DNA from: JABDGR01 sp035546135
GTDB lineage: Bacteria; Verrucomicrobiota; Verrucomicrobiia; Opitutales; JABDGR01
Length of the DNA: 15,783 nucleotides
NCBI GenBank assembly: GCA_035546135.1
Contig: DASZWY010000174.1
Span: forward strand, 1-15,783
Direction: 5' to 3'
How positions within the stretch are numbered: the first letter of the stretch is position 1; every line of letters begins with the position of its first letter. The notes beneath the pieces are model-generated. The model was not told where the DNA came from. It ran no database searches and saw only the letters and a program-made list of their open reading frames with translations. The position numbers were made by a program, and so were the translations under genes. Below, in pieces: positions 8,255-15,783 of this stretch.

Positions 8255-8857
8255 TTACGGCTGGGGCGCAACCTCGTCTTCCTTGTCCAGACGGATGGTC
8301 CCGTCATAGGTCGTGCCGATTCTCGACAGCAGCGCCCGGAAAAACGGGCCGTGGTATTTTGCGGCATCGTCGCGGTCCGCCACGATTTTGCCCTGCCAGA
8401 CCGTCAGCTTCGGGCTTTGCACGGTCTCGATGGTCACGTCCAACTCGGTGCGGTGAATGACATCCGTCTCCGGCGGACCGAGGGGAATGCCCACGCCGAT
8501 GCCGGTAAACATTCCCCGGCTGCCGCCGCCCACCGCCGTGCCGAAGCTCGGCCCGCCGGGATCCGCGACAACGGTGGTGTCGCGTGGCATGGTGTTGGCT
8601 TTGGCGAGGTAGTCCGCCTCGTCGGGCGGGACGACGTTGAACCCCAGTGTGCGCAATTGCTTTTGCGCATCGTCGTCGGCCAGCCGGGCCTCCAGGCTGG
8701 GGACCGTCTCCGGCGGCGGGAAGCCAATCTTGCTTTGCCGGTTGAGGGTGAATTTGGAGTCCTGCAACGTCGAGACGTCGGCGTCAGGCACATGGCATCC
8801 GGCCCAAAATAATCCGGCGCCCATCAACCAGGCGCAAAGCAGGCGGCGTTGTTTCAT
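8255..8857 (-). CDS. Lipoprotein of unknown function, first of a paralogous pair
   Basis: 200 residues, ATG at 8857. The basic start MKQRRLL, a hydrophobic core and WAGC at 18-21 indicate a lipoprotein signal, though Trp at the -3 position is unusual. The mature protein aligns by eye with its downstream neighbour: VSTLQD-K, R-SKIG, LGFNVV, ADY, KLTVWQGKIV, FFRALLSRIGT and RLDKE. It differs in a Gly-rich stretch of about 30 residues (around 118-150) where the paralogue has a Ser/Val/Thr-rich segment. Repeated alternation of short strands suggests a small alpha/beta fold. No catalytic motif or named family is evident. It is transcribed away from the lactonase-like gene at 8992, across a 134-base divergent intergenic region. 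Confidence 0.85.
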   Translation of the reverse strand: MKQRRLLCAWLMGAGLFWAGCHVPDADVSTLQDSKFTLNRQSKIGFPPPETVPSLEARLADDDAQKQLRTLGFNVVPPDEADYLAKANTMPRDTTVVADPGGPSFGTAVGGGSRGMFTGIGVGIPLGPPETDVIHRTELDVTIETVQSPKLTVWQGKIVADRDDAAKYHGPFFRALLSRIGTTYDGTIRLDKEDEVAPQP

Positions 8858-8991
8858 AGTGAAACTTATCTGCGTTTGGATTTTTCGTCAAACCACCGGC
8901 GGCCATTCCCTCATCAAAAATCTGCTAAAAAACCGGGTGGCCCGGGGAGTTATCTTTTTGCCTTTGCGCAAAATCAATCTACGGTGGCGTC
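8858..8991. promoter_or_regulatory. Divergent intergenic region between lipoprotein pair and lactonase-like gene
   Basis: 134 bases that should hold promoters for both directions. Visible elements are a perfect 10-base palindrome TTTGCGCAAA at 8963-8972, which could be an operator, and a small CCGGG-TGG-CCCGG hairpin near 8933-8945. I cannot fix -35/-10 hexamers with confidence on either strand. Confidence 0.3.
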
Positions 8992-11214
8992 GTGCATACC
9001 CCTCGCTTACCCCTGCTGGCGGGCGCGCTGCTGCTGGCGCTGCCATTTTCCACCCATGCCGCCGACCTGCTGGTCTATTTCGGCACCCGCGACCAAGGGC
9101 CCAACAAGGGCTTTTCCTTCGCGCATTTCGACCCCGACACCGGCGCATTGTCCAAGCCTGCGTTTATCCAGGCCGCCGTCGGCCCGGCGTTTTTCCAGAT
9201 CCATCCCGACGGCCGCCATCTCTATACCGTCAACACGCGCGGCTCCGGCGTGGCCGGGGAGGGGATGGTCAGCGCCTATGAAATCAATCCGAAGACGGGC
9301 GCGCTCACGCTGCTCAATTCCCAGCCCAGCGGCGGCCCGAACCCGGCCTACCTGAGTTTCGACCGCACCGCGCGCTACGTTTTCGTCGCCAACTACAACG
9401 GCGGCAATGTCGTCGCGCTGCCCATCCAGCCCGACGGCTCCCTTGGCGAGCGCACGGCCTTCGACCAGCATTCCGGACCGAGTGTGTCGCCCGACCGCCC
9501 GCCGCAGGCCTACGCCCACTCCATCGTCGCCGACCCCACCAATCATTTTGTTCTTTCGCCCGACCTCGGCCTCGACCGTATCTATATCTACAAGTTCGAC
9601 GCCGCCACCGGCGCGCTTACACCCAATGACCCGGCGTGGTTCACGGACCAGCCGGCGTCCGGCCCGCGCCATCTCATTTTTTCGCCCGATGGCAAGTTCG
9701 CCTACGTTTCGCACGAAATCGCCAACGTCGTCGGCGTCTACGCCTGGGACGCCGAAAAGGGCACGCTCACGGAAGTGCAATCCATCTCGACGCTGCCGGC
9801 CGATTTCAAGGGCACGAACACCGCGGCGGAAATCCAGATCCGCCCCGACGGCAAATTCCTCTATGTCTCCAACCGCGGGCATAACAGCATCGCAGTATTT
9901 GCCGTGGACCCCGCCACCGGCCGGCTCACGCCGCTCCAGCACGTTTCCACCCAAGGCAACACGCCGCGCAATTTCGCTTTCGATCCGGCGGGCCGATGGC
10001 TGGTGGCCACCAACCAGGATTCCGGCACGGCCATTGTCTATCAAGTGGATGCCACCACCGGCAAGCTCACGCCCACCGGCCCGCTGACAAATTTCCCGTC
10101 CTCGCCCTACGGCGTGCGCTTTGTGCCCGCCCAACCGATGCGGGTTTATTTCGGCACGCACAACAGCGGTCCCGCGCGCGGTTTCTCGCTGGCGTATTTC
10201 AACGAGGACACCGGCGCGTTGACCACGCCGTTCTTTCTCACCGCCGCCGCCGGCCCGGCGTATTTCATGCTTCATCCCGACGGCCAGCATCTCTACGCCT
10301 GCAACACGATGGGCACGAACACGGTTGGCCGCGTCAGCGCGTATGCAATCAACCCGCAGACCGGCGCGCTGACCTTGCTCAATTCGCAGCCCAGCGGCGG
10401 CGCCGACCCCAGTTATATTAGCTTCGACAAAACCGGCCGCTTCGCCTTCGTCGCCAATTACAACGGCGGCAACGTCGTCGTGCTGCCGATTCTGCCCGAT
10501 GGCTCGCTTGGCGAGCGCGCCGCGTTCGACCAGCATACCGGCACGAGTGTCACGCCCGACCGCCGCCCGCAAGCCTACGCGCATTCCATGATTGTCGATC
10601 CCTCCAACCGCTTTGCGTTGTGCGCCGACCTCGGGCTCGACCGCGTTTACGTGTATAAATTCGACGCCCAGACCGGCGCCCTCGCGCCCAACGACCCGCC
10701 CTGGTATGCGGACAAACCCGGCTCCGGCCCGCGCCACGAAATTTTCAGTCCCGACGGTCAATTCGTCTACCTCATTCACGAAGTCGCCGACACCATCAGC
10801 GTACTTGCGTGGGACGGTGACAAAGGCACGCTGCGCGAAGTGCAGACGGTTCCGACCCTTCCCGAAGGCTTCACCGGCAAGAGCACCTGCGCGGAAATCC
10901 AAATCCACCCCAGCGGCAAATTCCTCTACGCCTCCAACCGCTACGCGGCAAAAACGCAGCAATCCACCCTCGCGGTGTTTTCCGTGGACCCCGCAACCGG
11001 CAAGCTCACGCTCATTCAGCACGTGCCAACCCACGGCGACACGCCGCGCAATTTCACCCTCGACCCCACCGGCCGCTGGCTCATGTGCTCCAATCAGGAC
11101 TCCGGCACGGTCATTGTGTATAGCATTGACCAAAAAACCGGCGAACTGACCCAGGCCGAACCGCTGGTCCCGTTGAACTACCCCTTCTGCGAGCGATTCT
11201 TCCCCATTCCCTAG
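8992..11214 (+). CDS. Secreted double beta-propeller protein: two tandem lactonase (6-phosphogluconolactonase-type) domains
   Basis: 740 residues from a GTG start; no in-frame ATG precedes a suitable signal peptide. Residues 1-23 form a signal sequence ending THA, so the protein is exported. Residues about 26-381 and 383-740 are two copies of the seven-bladed propeller domain named for 6-phosphogluconolactonase. Each carries YFGT near its start, HPDG-HLY, the VANYNGGNVV-LPI-PDGSLGER block, AYAHS, DLGLDR-Y-YKFDA, SGPRH-IFSPDG, GDTPRNF-like and NQDSGT blocks. The copies are offset by 357 codons (1071 bases) and remain similar in DNA. Usual family members have one domain of about 330-390 residues. 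Export argues against a role in the cytosolic pentose phosphate pathway; the substrate, perhaps an extracellular sugar lactone, is unknown. Function may also be binding only. Confidence 0.9.
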   Translation: MHTPRLPLLAGALLLALPFSTHAADLLVYFGTRDQGPNKGFSFAHFDPDTGALSKPAFIQAAVGPAFFQIHPDGRHLYTVNTRGSGVAGEGMVSAYEINPKTGALTLLNSQPSGGPNPAYLSFDRTARYVFVANYNGGNVVALPIQPDGSLGERTAFDQHSGPSVSPDRPPQAYAHSIVADPTNHFVLSPDLGLDRIYIYKFDAATGALTPNDPAWFTDQPASGPRHLIFSPDGKFAYVSHEIANVVGVYAWDAEKGTLTEVQSISTLPADFKGTNTAAEIQIRPDGKFLYVSNRGHNSIAVFAVDPATGRLTPLQHVSTQGNTPRNFAFDPAGRWLVATNQDSGTAIVYQVDATTGKLTPTGPLTNFPSSPYGVRFVPAQPMRVYFGTHNSGPARGFSLAYFNEDTGALTTPFFLTAAAGPAYFMLHPDGQHLYACNTMGTNTVGRVSAYAINPQTGALTLLNSQPSGGADPSYISFDKTGRFAFVANYNGGNVVVLPILPDGSLGERAAFDQHTGTSVTPDRRPQAYAHSMIVDPSNRFALCADLGLDRVYVYKFDAQTGALAPNDPPWYADKPGSGPRHEIFSPDGQFVYLIHEVADTISVLAWDGDKGTLREVQTVPTLPEGFTGKSTCAEIQIHPSGKFLYASNRYAAKTQQSTLAVFSVDPATGKLTLIQHVPTHGDTPRNFTLDPTGRWLMCSNQDSGTVIVYSIDQKTGELTQAEPLVPLNYPFCERFFPIP

Positions 11215-11302
11215 GGGGAAGGAAGAGCGGAAAAGAGGAGTGCAAAGGCCGCCGAAAACGGGTATGTTGCGATAGGTGCGGCGATAAGCTCGCCGTCCGA
11301 TT

Positions 11303-11338
11303 GCGGCGCCTGGCTCAGGTGCCGCCAGGTTTTCTTTT
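11303..11338 (+). terminator. Probable rho-independent terminator after the lactonase-like gene
   Basis: Arms 11303-11312 and 11316-11325 pair over 10 base pairs (one G-T wobble) around a 3-base loop. After four bases comes TTTTCTTTT (11330-11338). It lies 89 bases after the stop and immediately before the next GTG start, so that start would have its own promoter upstream or within this stretch, or depend on readthrough. Confidence 0.5.
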
Positions 11339-11343
11339 CCCCG

Positions 11344-14292
11344 GTGTATTACCCCAATCCACGTAGGCTGTGCCATCGCCGTCCCGGCTTGCTCCGGCTG
11401 GGCCTGGGGCTCTTTTTGGCCCTCGGCTGGACCACCGCGTTTGCCAACCAGCCCGGCGGCGGTTCAACCGGCGCCAATGTCACCCTCTCCGGCACGACGA
11501 CCCCCGGTTCGACCTCGGGCACCGTTACGCTCTCCAACGGCATCATCAGCGCCTCGGTTTCCATTTCCAGCGCGCAGGTCACCTCAATGACCTTCAACGG
11601 CGTGCAGACCGTTTCCGGGAATGTCTATTTCAGCATGGACGGCGGCAGTTCCTTCGAGGTGCCGCATAACTGCGTGCTCGGCCTCACCGCCAACACCACC
11701 GACATGGCGGACCTCTCCTTCAAGCAAACCTACGTCAGTGGCAACGCGTCCTACATTCATGCCGAGGACATTGACATCCATTACGTCCTGCGGCGCGGCG
11801 CCACCGGGCTGTATGTCTACGCCATGCTCAACCACCCCGCCAGCTACCCGGCTTTGAACATGGGCGAGTGGCGCAGCGTCTGGAAGCTGCCCAACGATTC
11901 CACCAATTTTTATTTCGAGCGCGAATACGTGGACAACTTCCGCCACCACGACATGCTCAATTATTACGAATTCACCCACCCGGTCATCCACGCCACCAGC
12001 GGCAACTCCACCCGCATCGCCGAAATCGCCCTGGCCCCGCCCAACGACGGCACCCACGTCGCCAGCACGCGCGCCGGCCTCTACAACTGCAAATACGAAT
12101 TCAGCATGGAGTATAACGTCTTTGGCGCGTGGGGCCACGCCAGCGACACGCACCAGAAGGGCGTCTGGATCATCCCGGGCAGTTTCGAGTTCTTCAACGA
12201 CGGCCCGACCAAGCAGGACCTCATCCTCGCCGAGAGCTACACCCTCATCCACCTCGGCCGCAACCATTACGACGGCTCCAGCACCGTCGTTCCCGCCGGC
12301 ACGGCGTGGAGCAAGCTGTATGGCCCGTGGCTGCTTTACTGCAACAGCGGCGCCAGCGCGGACAACTTGTGGCTCGACGCCCAGGCCCAGGCCCAGGCCG
12401 AGCAGTCCGCCTGGCCGTATTCCTGGCTCGCGAACAATACGCTTTACCCGCTTTCCGCCGGCCGCGGGACGGTGGCCGGGCGCCTCGCCATCAACGACAG
12501 CCTCAAGCCCGCCGTCAACGCCGCGGGCGCATGGGTCGGCCTCGCCACGCCCGACGGCTCCGGCAACTATGACTGGCAGTTCGACAGCCTTAATTACCAA
12601 TACTGGGCCAAGGCCGACGGCACCGGCAACTTCACCATCCCCCACGTCCGCCCGGGCACCTACACGCTCTACGCCTTCAACTACGGCGCGATGGGCCAGT
12701 ATTCCCAGGCCAACGTCACCGTCGCCGCAGGGCAAACAACCATGCTGGGCAACGTGACCTGGAACGTCGCGCACTCCGGCAACTGGATTGCTTGGGAAAT
12801 CGGCGTGCCCGACCGCAATGCCACCGAGTTCCGCCACGGCGCGACGGACTATTACGTGCCGTTCGCCTGGCTCGATTTTGCCAACCAATTCACCAATCCG
12901 CTCAATTTCAACGTCGGCTCAAGCAACTGGGCGCACGATTGGAACTATGTCCACAACTTCTGGCAAGTTGGCGGCACCGACGCCGCCACCGGTACCATGA
13001 GCAACTGGCCCTGGAACATCAATTTCAGCCTGCCGTCGGTGCCCGGCTCGGGCAACGCCACGCTGACCATCGCACTGGCCGGCTCCAACGGCGGCCACCT
13101 CCGGGTGTGGGTCAACCGCGCCACAACGTCGAACCCGAATTTCGACACCACCAGCATTCCCGCCGGGGGAGGCGACGCGCTGATTCGCGAAGGCGTTCAT
13201 GCCAAATACGGCGTGATGACTTTCTCCTTCCCGGTCTCGAATCTTGTCGCGGGCAACAACACCATCACGCTGCTGCAAATCAACGGCACGCCGGCCGAGG
13301 CCAACTACCTTGGCTACGATTACGTGAATCTCGAGCTGCCCGGCTCCGCGCCCGCAAGCCAGCCCGCGGTTGGCCGCAGTTTCACCTGGGTCGGCGGGGC
13401 GGGTTCCAATTCATGGGATGTGGGCACTTTTATCAACTGGAGCGACAGCGGTGGCAACGCCACCTTCAACCAGGGTGATATTGTCACTTTCGACGACTCC
13501 GGCGCGAACCATTCCGCCGTCACGCTCACCGGCGCGCTCAAGCCCAACGGCGTCACGGTCAATTCCAGCCAGGATTACACGTTTTCCGGCAACGGCGCCC
13601 TCACCGGCACAACTGGGCTGACGAAGTCTGGCTCCGGCACCTTGGTCATTGATAATACCGGGACGAACAACTACAGCGGCGCAACCACCCTCAGCGGTGG
13701 CACCCTGCAAATCCGCACCGCCGTCAGCAACAGCGCGAATTTCACCGTGCAGAGCGGCGCGACTTTGTCGGTGATTGGCAATCTCGCGACGGGAACCCTG
13801 ACCATCAACAGCGGCGGCACGCTGACGGGCAACGCCGGCGCCACCGTCGCCGCATCCGTGGTCAACAGCGGCTTGGTGAGCCTCCCCAACGGCGGCGTGT
13901 TCCAGGTCACCGGCAGTTTCACCAACAATGGCACCGTGCGCCTCACCGGCGGTTCGCAAATCACCACCAGCGGCGCCTTCACCAACAACGGCGTGCTCGA
14001 CCTCATCACCGGCGCGCAGGTTTTGCCCGCCAACTTGGTGAACCACGGCGTGGTGCTCGACGCCGGCAGCGTGAAGGTCCCTGGCATCACGGCCGCCGGC
14101 GGCACGGTGCAATTGGTCGTGCAGTCTTATGCCGGCCATGATTTCCAGCTGCAGTGGAGCCCCTCGATGAATCCGGCGAACTGGCAAAATATCGGCGCCC
14201 CGCAAGCCGGCACCGGTGGCAATCTCACCTTCACCGACTCCGGCGGCCTGACCAATGGCATCGGATTTTACCGGATTCAGGTTTCGCCGTAA
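11344..14292 (+). CDS. Secreted rhamnogalacturonan lyase (polysaccharide lyase family 4) with autotransporter-associated beta-strand repeat
   Basis: 982 residues from a GTG, without a Shine-Dalgarno, so the exact start is uncertain. Signal peptide about 1-34 ending AFA. Residues about 45-370 form the catalytic beta-domain of PL4 enzymes, which cleave rhamnogalacturonan I of pectin by beta-elimination. Lys250 (in NCKYEFS) and His308 (in RNHYDGSS) are candidate catalytic residues; their spacing of 58 is close to the Lys150/His210 pair of the Aspergillus enzyme (inference, not aligned). Residues about 374-465 are the FnIII-like second domain and about 475-665 the carbohydrate-binding-like third domain with WEIGVPDRNATEFRHG. 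Residues 680-790 hold a PATR-type strand repeat with TKSGSGTLVI and SGATTLSGGTLQI, then Asn/Gly-rich strands. The last 68 residues resemble a verrucomicrobial C-terminal module ending FYRIQVSP. No beta-barrel or sorting tag is seen. Confidence 0.9.
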   Translation: MYYPNPRRLCHRRPGLLRLGLGLFLALGWTTAFANQPGGGSTGANVTLSGTTTPGSTSGTVTLSNGIISASVSISSAQVTSMTFNGVQTVSGNVYFSMDGGSSFEVPHNCVLGLTANTTDMADLSFKQTYVSGNASYIHAEDIDIHYVLRRGATGLYVYAMLNHPASYPALNMGEWRSVWKLPNDSTNFYFEREYVDNFRHHDMLNYYEFTHPVIHATSGNSTRIAEIALAPPNDGTHVASTRAGLYNCKYEFSMEYNVFGAWGHASDTHQKGVWIIPGSFEFFNDGPTKQDLILAESYTLIHLGRNHYDGSSTVVPAGTAWSKLYGPWLLYCNSGASADNLWLDAQAQAQAEQSAWPYSWLANNTLYPLSAGRGTVAGRLAINDSLKPAVNAAGAWVGLATPDGSGNYDWQFDSLNYQYWAKADGTGNFTIPHVRPGTYTLYAFNYGAMGQYSQANVTVAAGQTTMLGNVTWNVAHSGNWIAWEIGVPDRNATEFRHGATDYYVPFAWLDFANQFTNPLNFNVGSSNWAHDWNYVHNFWQVGGTDAATGTMSNWPWNINFSLPSVPGSGNATLTIALAGSNGGHLRVWVNRATTSNPNFDTTSIPAGGGDALIREGVHAKYGVMTFSFPVSNLVAGNNTITLLQINGTPAEANYLGYDYVNLELPGSAPASQPAVGRSFTWVGGAGSNSWDVGTFINWSDSGGNATFNQGDIVTFDDSGANHSAVTLTGALKPNGVTVNSSQDYTFSGNGALTGTTGLTKSGSGTLVIDNTGTNNYSGATTLSGGTLQIRTAVSNSANFTVQSGATLSVIGNLATGTLTINSGGTLTGNAGATVAASVVNSGLVSLPNGGVFQVTGSFTNNGTVRLTGGSQITTSGAFTNNGVLDLITGAQVLPANLVNHGVVLDAGSVKVPGITAAGGTVQLVVQSYAGHDFQLQWSPSMNPANWQNIGAPQAGTGGNLTFTDSGGLTNGIGFYRIQVSP

Positions 14293-14443
14293 AATCAGCC
14301 CTGCCGCCGATATGATCCGGGTGGTTTATTGTTGAATTGTTTTATGGTTAAAATTGTTGAAAGCTTGTTTGGCGCGATGACGTTGTTGTCGACGGAGCTG
14401 TCACTCAACCTTTCCACAATATAACCTTTCGCAATTGGTTTGC
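14293..14443 (+). promoter_or_regulatory. AT-rich intergenic region upstream of rarA
   Basis: 151 bases with clear AT enrichment between 14325 and 14440. A TATAAC hexamer at about 14420-14425 could be a -10 element, but there is no good -35 at 16-18 bases. No strong terminator follows the lyase stop, only a weak pairing around 14302-14322. Promoter function for rarA is inferred. Confidence 0.3.
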
Positions 14444-15783
14444 ATGCCCGAACCGCTCCAGCCATCGTTTTTTGAGGAATCCGCGCGCGTGCGCGAGGGT
14501 TCCGGCGAAGCCTTGGAACCCGCGGCGGGCGCGCCACCCCGTCCGCTGGCGGTGCGCATGCGCCCGCGCAATCTCAGCGAAGTCATCGGCCACGAACATT
14601 TGCTCGGGCCGGACAGCCTGCTGCCGCGCCTCGTGCGCACCAACACTTTCGGCAGCCTGCTTTTTTACGGGCCGCCTGGCTGCGGCAAGACGACCCTCGC
14701 CGAAGTCATCGCCCATGAGACGCACAGCCGCTTCGTGCGCATCAATGCGGTGCTCTCGAACGTCGCCGAATTGCGCGACGAGCTGCGCCTCGCCCGGATG
14801 CACCCCGGCGAACGCACCATTCTCTTCATCGACGAAATCCACCGCTTCAACAAGGCCCAGCAGGATTTGCTGTTGCCCGACGTCGAGGCCGGCAACATCC
14901 GCCTCATCGGCGCGACGACCCACAACCCGGGCTTCTACGTCATCCCGCCGTTGCTCAGCCGCAGCCACCTTTTTCGCCTCGAGCCGCTGGCGCCCGAGGC
15001 CGTTGCGCTGGTGCTCCGCCGCGCGCTTGATGACGCCGAACGCGGCCTCGGCAACCTGCGGGTGAAGGCGGGCGACGACGTGCTCGCCGCGCTCGCCAAA
15101 CTCTGCGACGGCGATATGCGCCGCGCCCTGAATGCGCTGGAGACGCTCACGCTCAGCCAGCCGCTGGGCGGCGAAATCACTGCGGACGCGCTGGCCGCCT
15201 TCGCGCGCGAGCGCCGCATCCGCTACGATGCCAACGAGGACGAGCATTACGACACCGCCTCGGCCTTCATCAAAAGCGTGCGCGGGGGCGACCCCGACGC
15301 CGCGATTTACTGGATGACCAAGATGCTCGAAGGCGGCGAAGACCCGCGCTTCATCGCGCGCCGCCTGGTCATTCTGGCCTCGGAAGATGTCGGCCTCGCC
15401 GATTCGCGCGGCTTGCCGGTGGCGGTCGCGGCGTTTCAAGCCTGCGAACTTGTTGGCCTGCCGGAGTGTGCGCTCAACCTCGCGCATGCGACGCTCTTTC
15501 TCGCCACTTCGCCGAAGAGCAATTCCGCCACACGCGCGCTCGGCGCGGCCCGCGATGCCCTCAAGCACGAGCCGGTGCAGGCCATTCCGCTGGCTCTGCG
15601 CGACAGCCACACCGTGACGAACAAAAAGCTTGGCCACGGCGAAGGCTACCAATACAGCCACGAATTTCCCGAAGCCATCTCCGGGCAGGATTATTTGGAA
15701 AAATACCTGAAGCTTTACGACCCTGGCCCGCACCCCGCCGGGGCCGAGGCCGGCATCGCCGAGCGCCTCGAACGCTGGAAACA
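14444..15783 (+). CDS. rarA: Replication-associated recombination protein A (RarA/MgsA), AAA+ ATPase, 3' end outside window
   Basis: 446 codons are visible and the frame is open at the right edge; the family is about 420-450 residues, so only a few codons should be missing. RarA is a tetrameric clamp-loader-related ATPase that acts at stalled forks and gaps and is related to eukaryotic WRNIP1. Seen: PLAVRMRPRNLSEVIGHEHLL (34-54) typical of the family start; Walker A GPPGCGKT at 76-83; Walker B ILFIDEIHRF at 126-135; sensor 1 GATTHNP at 156-162; arginine finger in LLSRS (Arg173); sensor 2 in GDMRRALN. The C-terminal tetramerisation part includes the SDVGLA-like EDVGLAD and the ATLFLATSPKSN block. 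An unstructured N-terminal stretch of about 33 residues contains QPSFF. The ATG at 14444 has no strong Shine-Dalgarno. Confidence 0.95.
   Translation, partial: MPEPLQPSFFEESARVREGSGEALEPAAGAPPRPLAVRMRPRNLSEVIGHEHLLGPDSLLPRLVRTNTFGSLLFYGPPGCGKTTLAEVIAHETHSRFVRINAVLSNVAELRDELRLARMHPGERTILFIDEIHRFNKAQQDLLLPDVEAGNIRLIGATTHNPGFYVIPPLLSRSHLFRLEPLAPEAVALVLRRALDDAERGLGNLRVKAGDDVLAALAKLCDGDMRRALNALETLTLSQPLGGEITADALAAFARERRIRYDANEDEHYDTASAFIKSVRGGDPDAAIYWMTKMLEGGEDPRFIARRLVILASEDVGLADSRGLPVAVAAFQACELVGLPECALNLAHATLFLATSPKSNSATRALGAARDALKHEPVQAIPLALRDSHTVTNKKLGHGEGYQYSHEFPEAISGQDYLEKYLKLYDPGPHPAGAEAGIAERLERWK

Noticed and set aside
9007..11376. Open minus-strand frame of 789 codons opposite the double lactonase gene
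   Set aside because: Its apparent internal repetition simply mirrors the duplicated propeller on the plus strand. Composition (Gly/Val/Glu/Arg) and lack of any motif mark it as a shadow.
12379..12402. Short tandem repeat of a CAGGCC hexamer (Ala-Gln repeats) inside the lyase
   Set aside because: Only about three units in a coding helix-like segment. Too short to suggest phase variation or a functional repeat.
11584..12888. Open minus-strand frame of 434 codons opposite the lyase gene
   Set aside because: Antisense to the PL4 domain, with no start context, family or motif support.
14405..15733. Open minus-strand frame of 442 codons opposite rarA
   Set aside because: RarA on the plus strand has complete AAA+ motifs; the antisense frame has none.

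Overview
The window comes from a GC-rich bacterium, most likely a member of the Verrucomicrobiota (Opitutae-like). This is an inference from gene content: a cbb3 oxidase whose CcoN and CcoO subunits are fused into one chain, and a secreted polysaccharide lyase carrying an autotransporter-associated beta-strand repeat and a C-terminus ending in FYRIQ, a style common in that phylum. No rRNA, tRNA, transposase or CRISPR array is visible.

Positions 1-7082, minus strand: one compact operon for a cbb3-type cytochrome c oxidase and its assembly. In transcription order it reads ccoS-like, ccoNO fusion, ccoQ-like, ccoP (one heme c only), ccoG, a 57-residue FixH/CcoH-position membrane protein, a DsbD_2/TauE-SafE-like membrane protein, and ccoI, a copper P-type ATPase cut by the left window edge. 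Genes are separated by about 20 bases or less or overlap (ATGA at ccoG/ccoH, 10 bases at the TauE-like gene/ccoI). Together they give a high-affinity terminal oxidase, its electron-entry cytochromes, an iron-sulfur protein for copper handling and copper delivery. The ATPase and oxidase are expected in the inner membrane.

Positions 7083-7651: 569 bases without a convincing gene. The part next to ccoS is an AT-rich island that probably holds the operon promoter. Further out, the minus strand carries a long GC-rich hairpin followed by five T (a terminator with no obvious gene in front of it), two more hairpins and a 25-codon ORF with a Shine-Dalgarno-like sequence.

Positions 7652-8857, minus strand: two adjacent, diverged paralogous lipoproteins of unknown function.

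Positions 8992-14292, plus strand: two secreted proteins. The first is an internally duplicated lactonase-type beta-propeller (two full propellers in one chain). After a probable terminator comes a family-4 polysaccharide lyase (rhamnogalacturonan lyase) fused to a beta-strand repeat. This suggests plant-pectin use, but the link between the two genes is inferred from position only.

Positions 14444-15783, plus strand: rarA/mgsA, a replication-associated AAA+ ATPase, cut by the right window edge. Nearly all other long open frames are antisense or shifted shadows caused by the high GC content.
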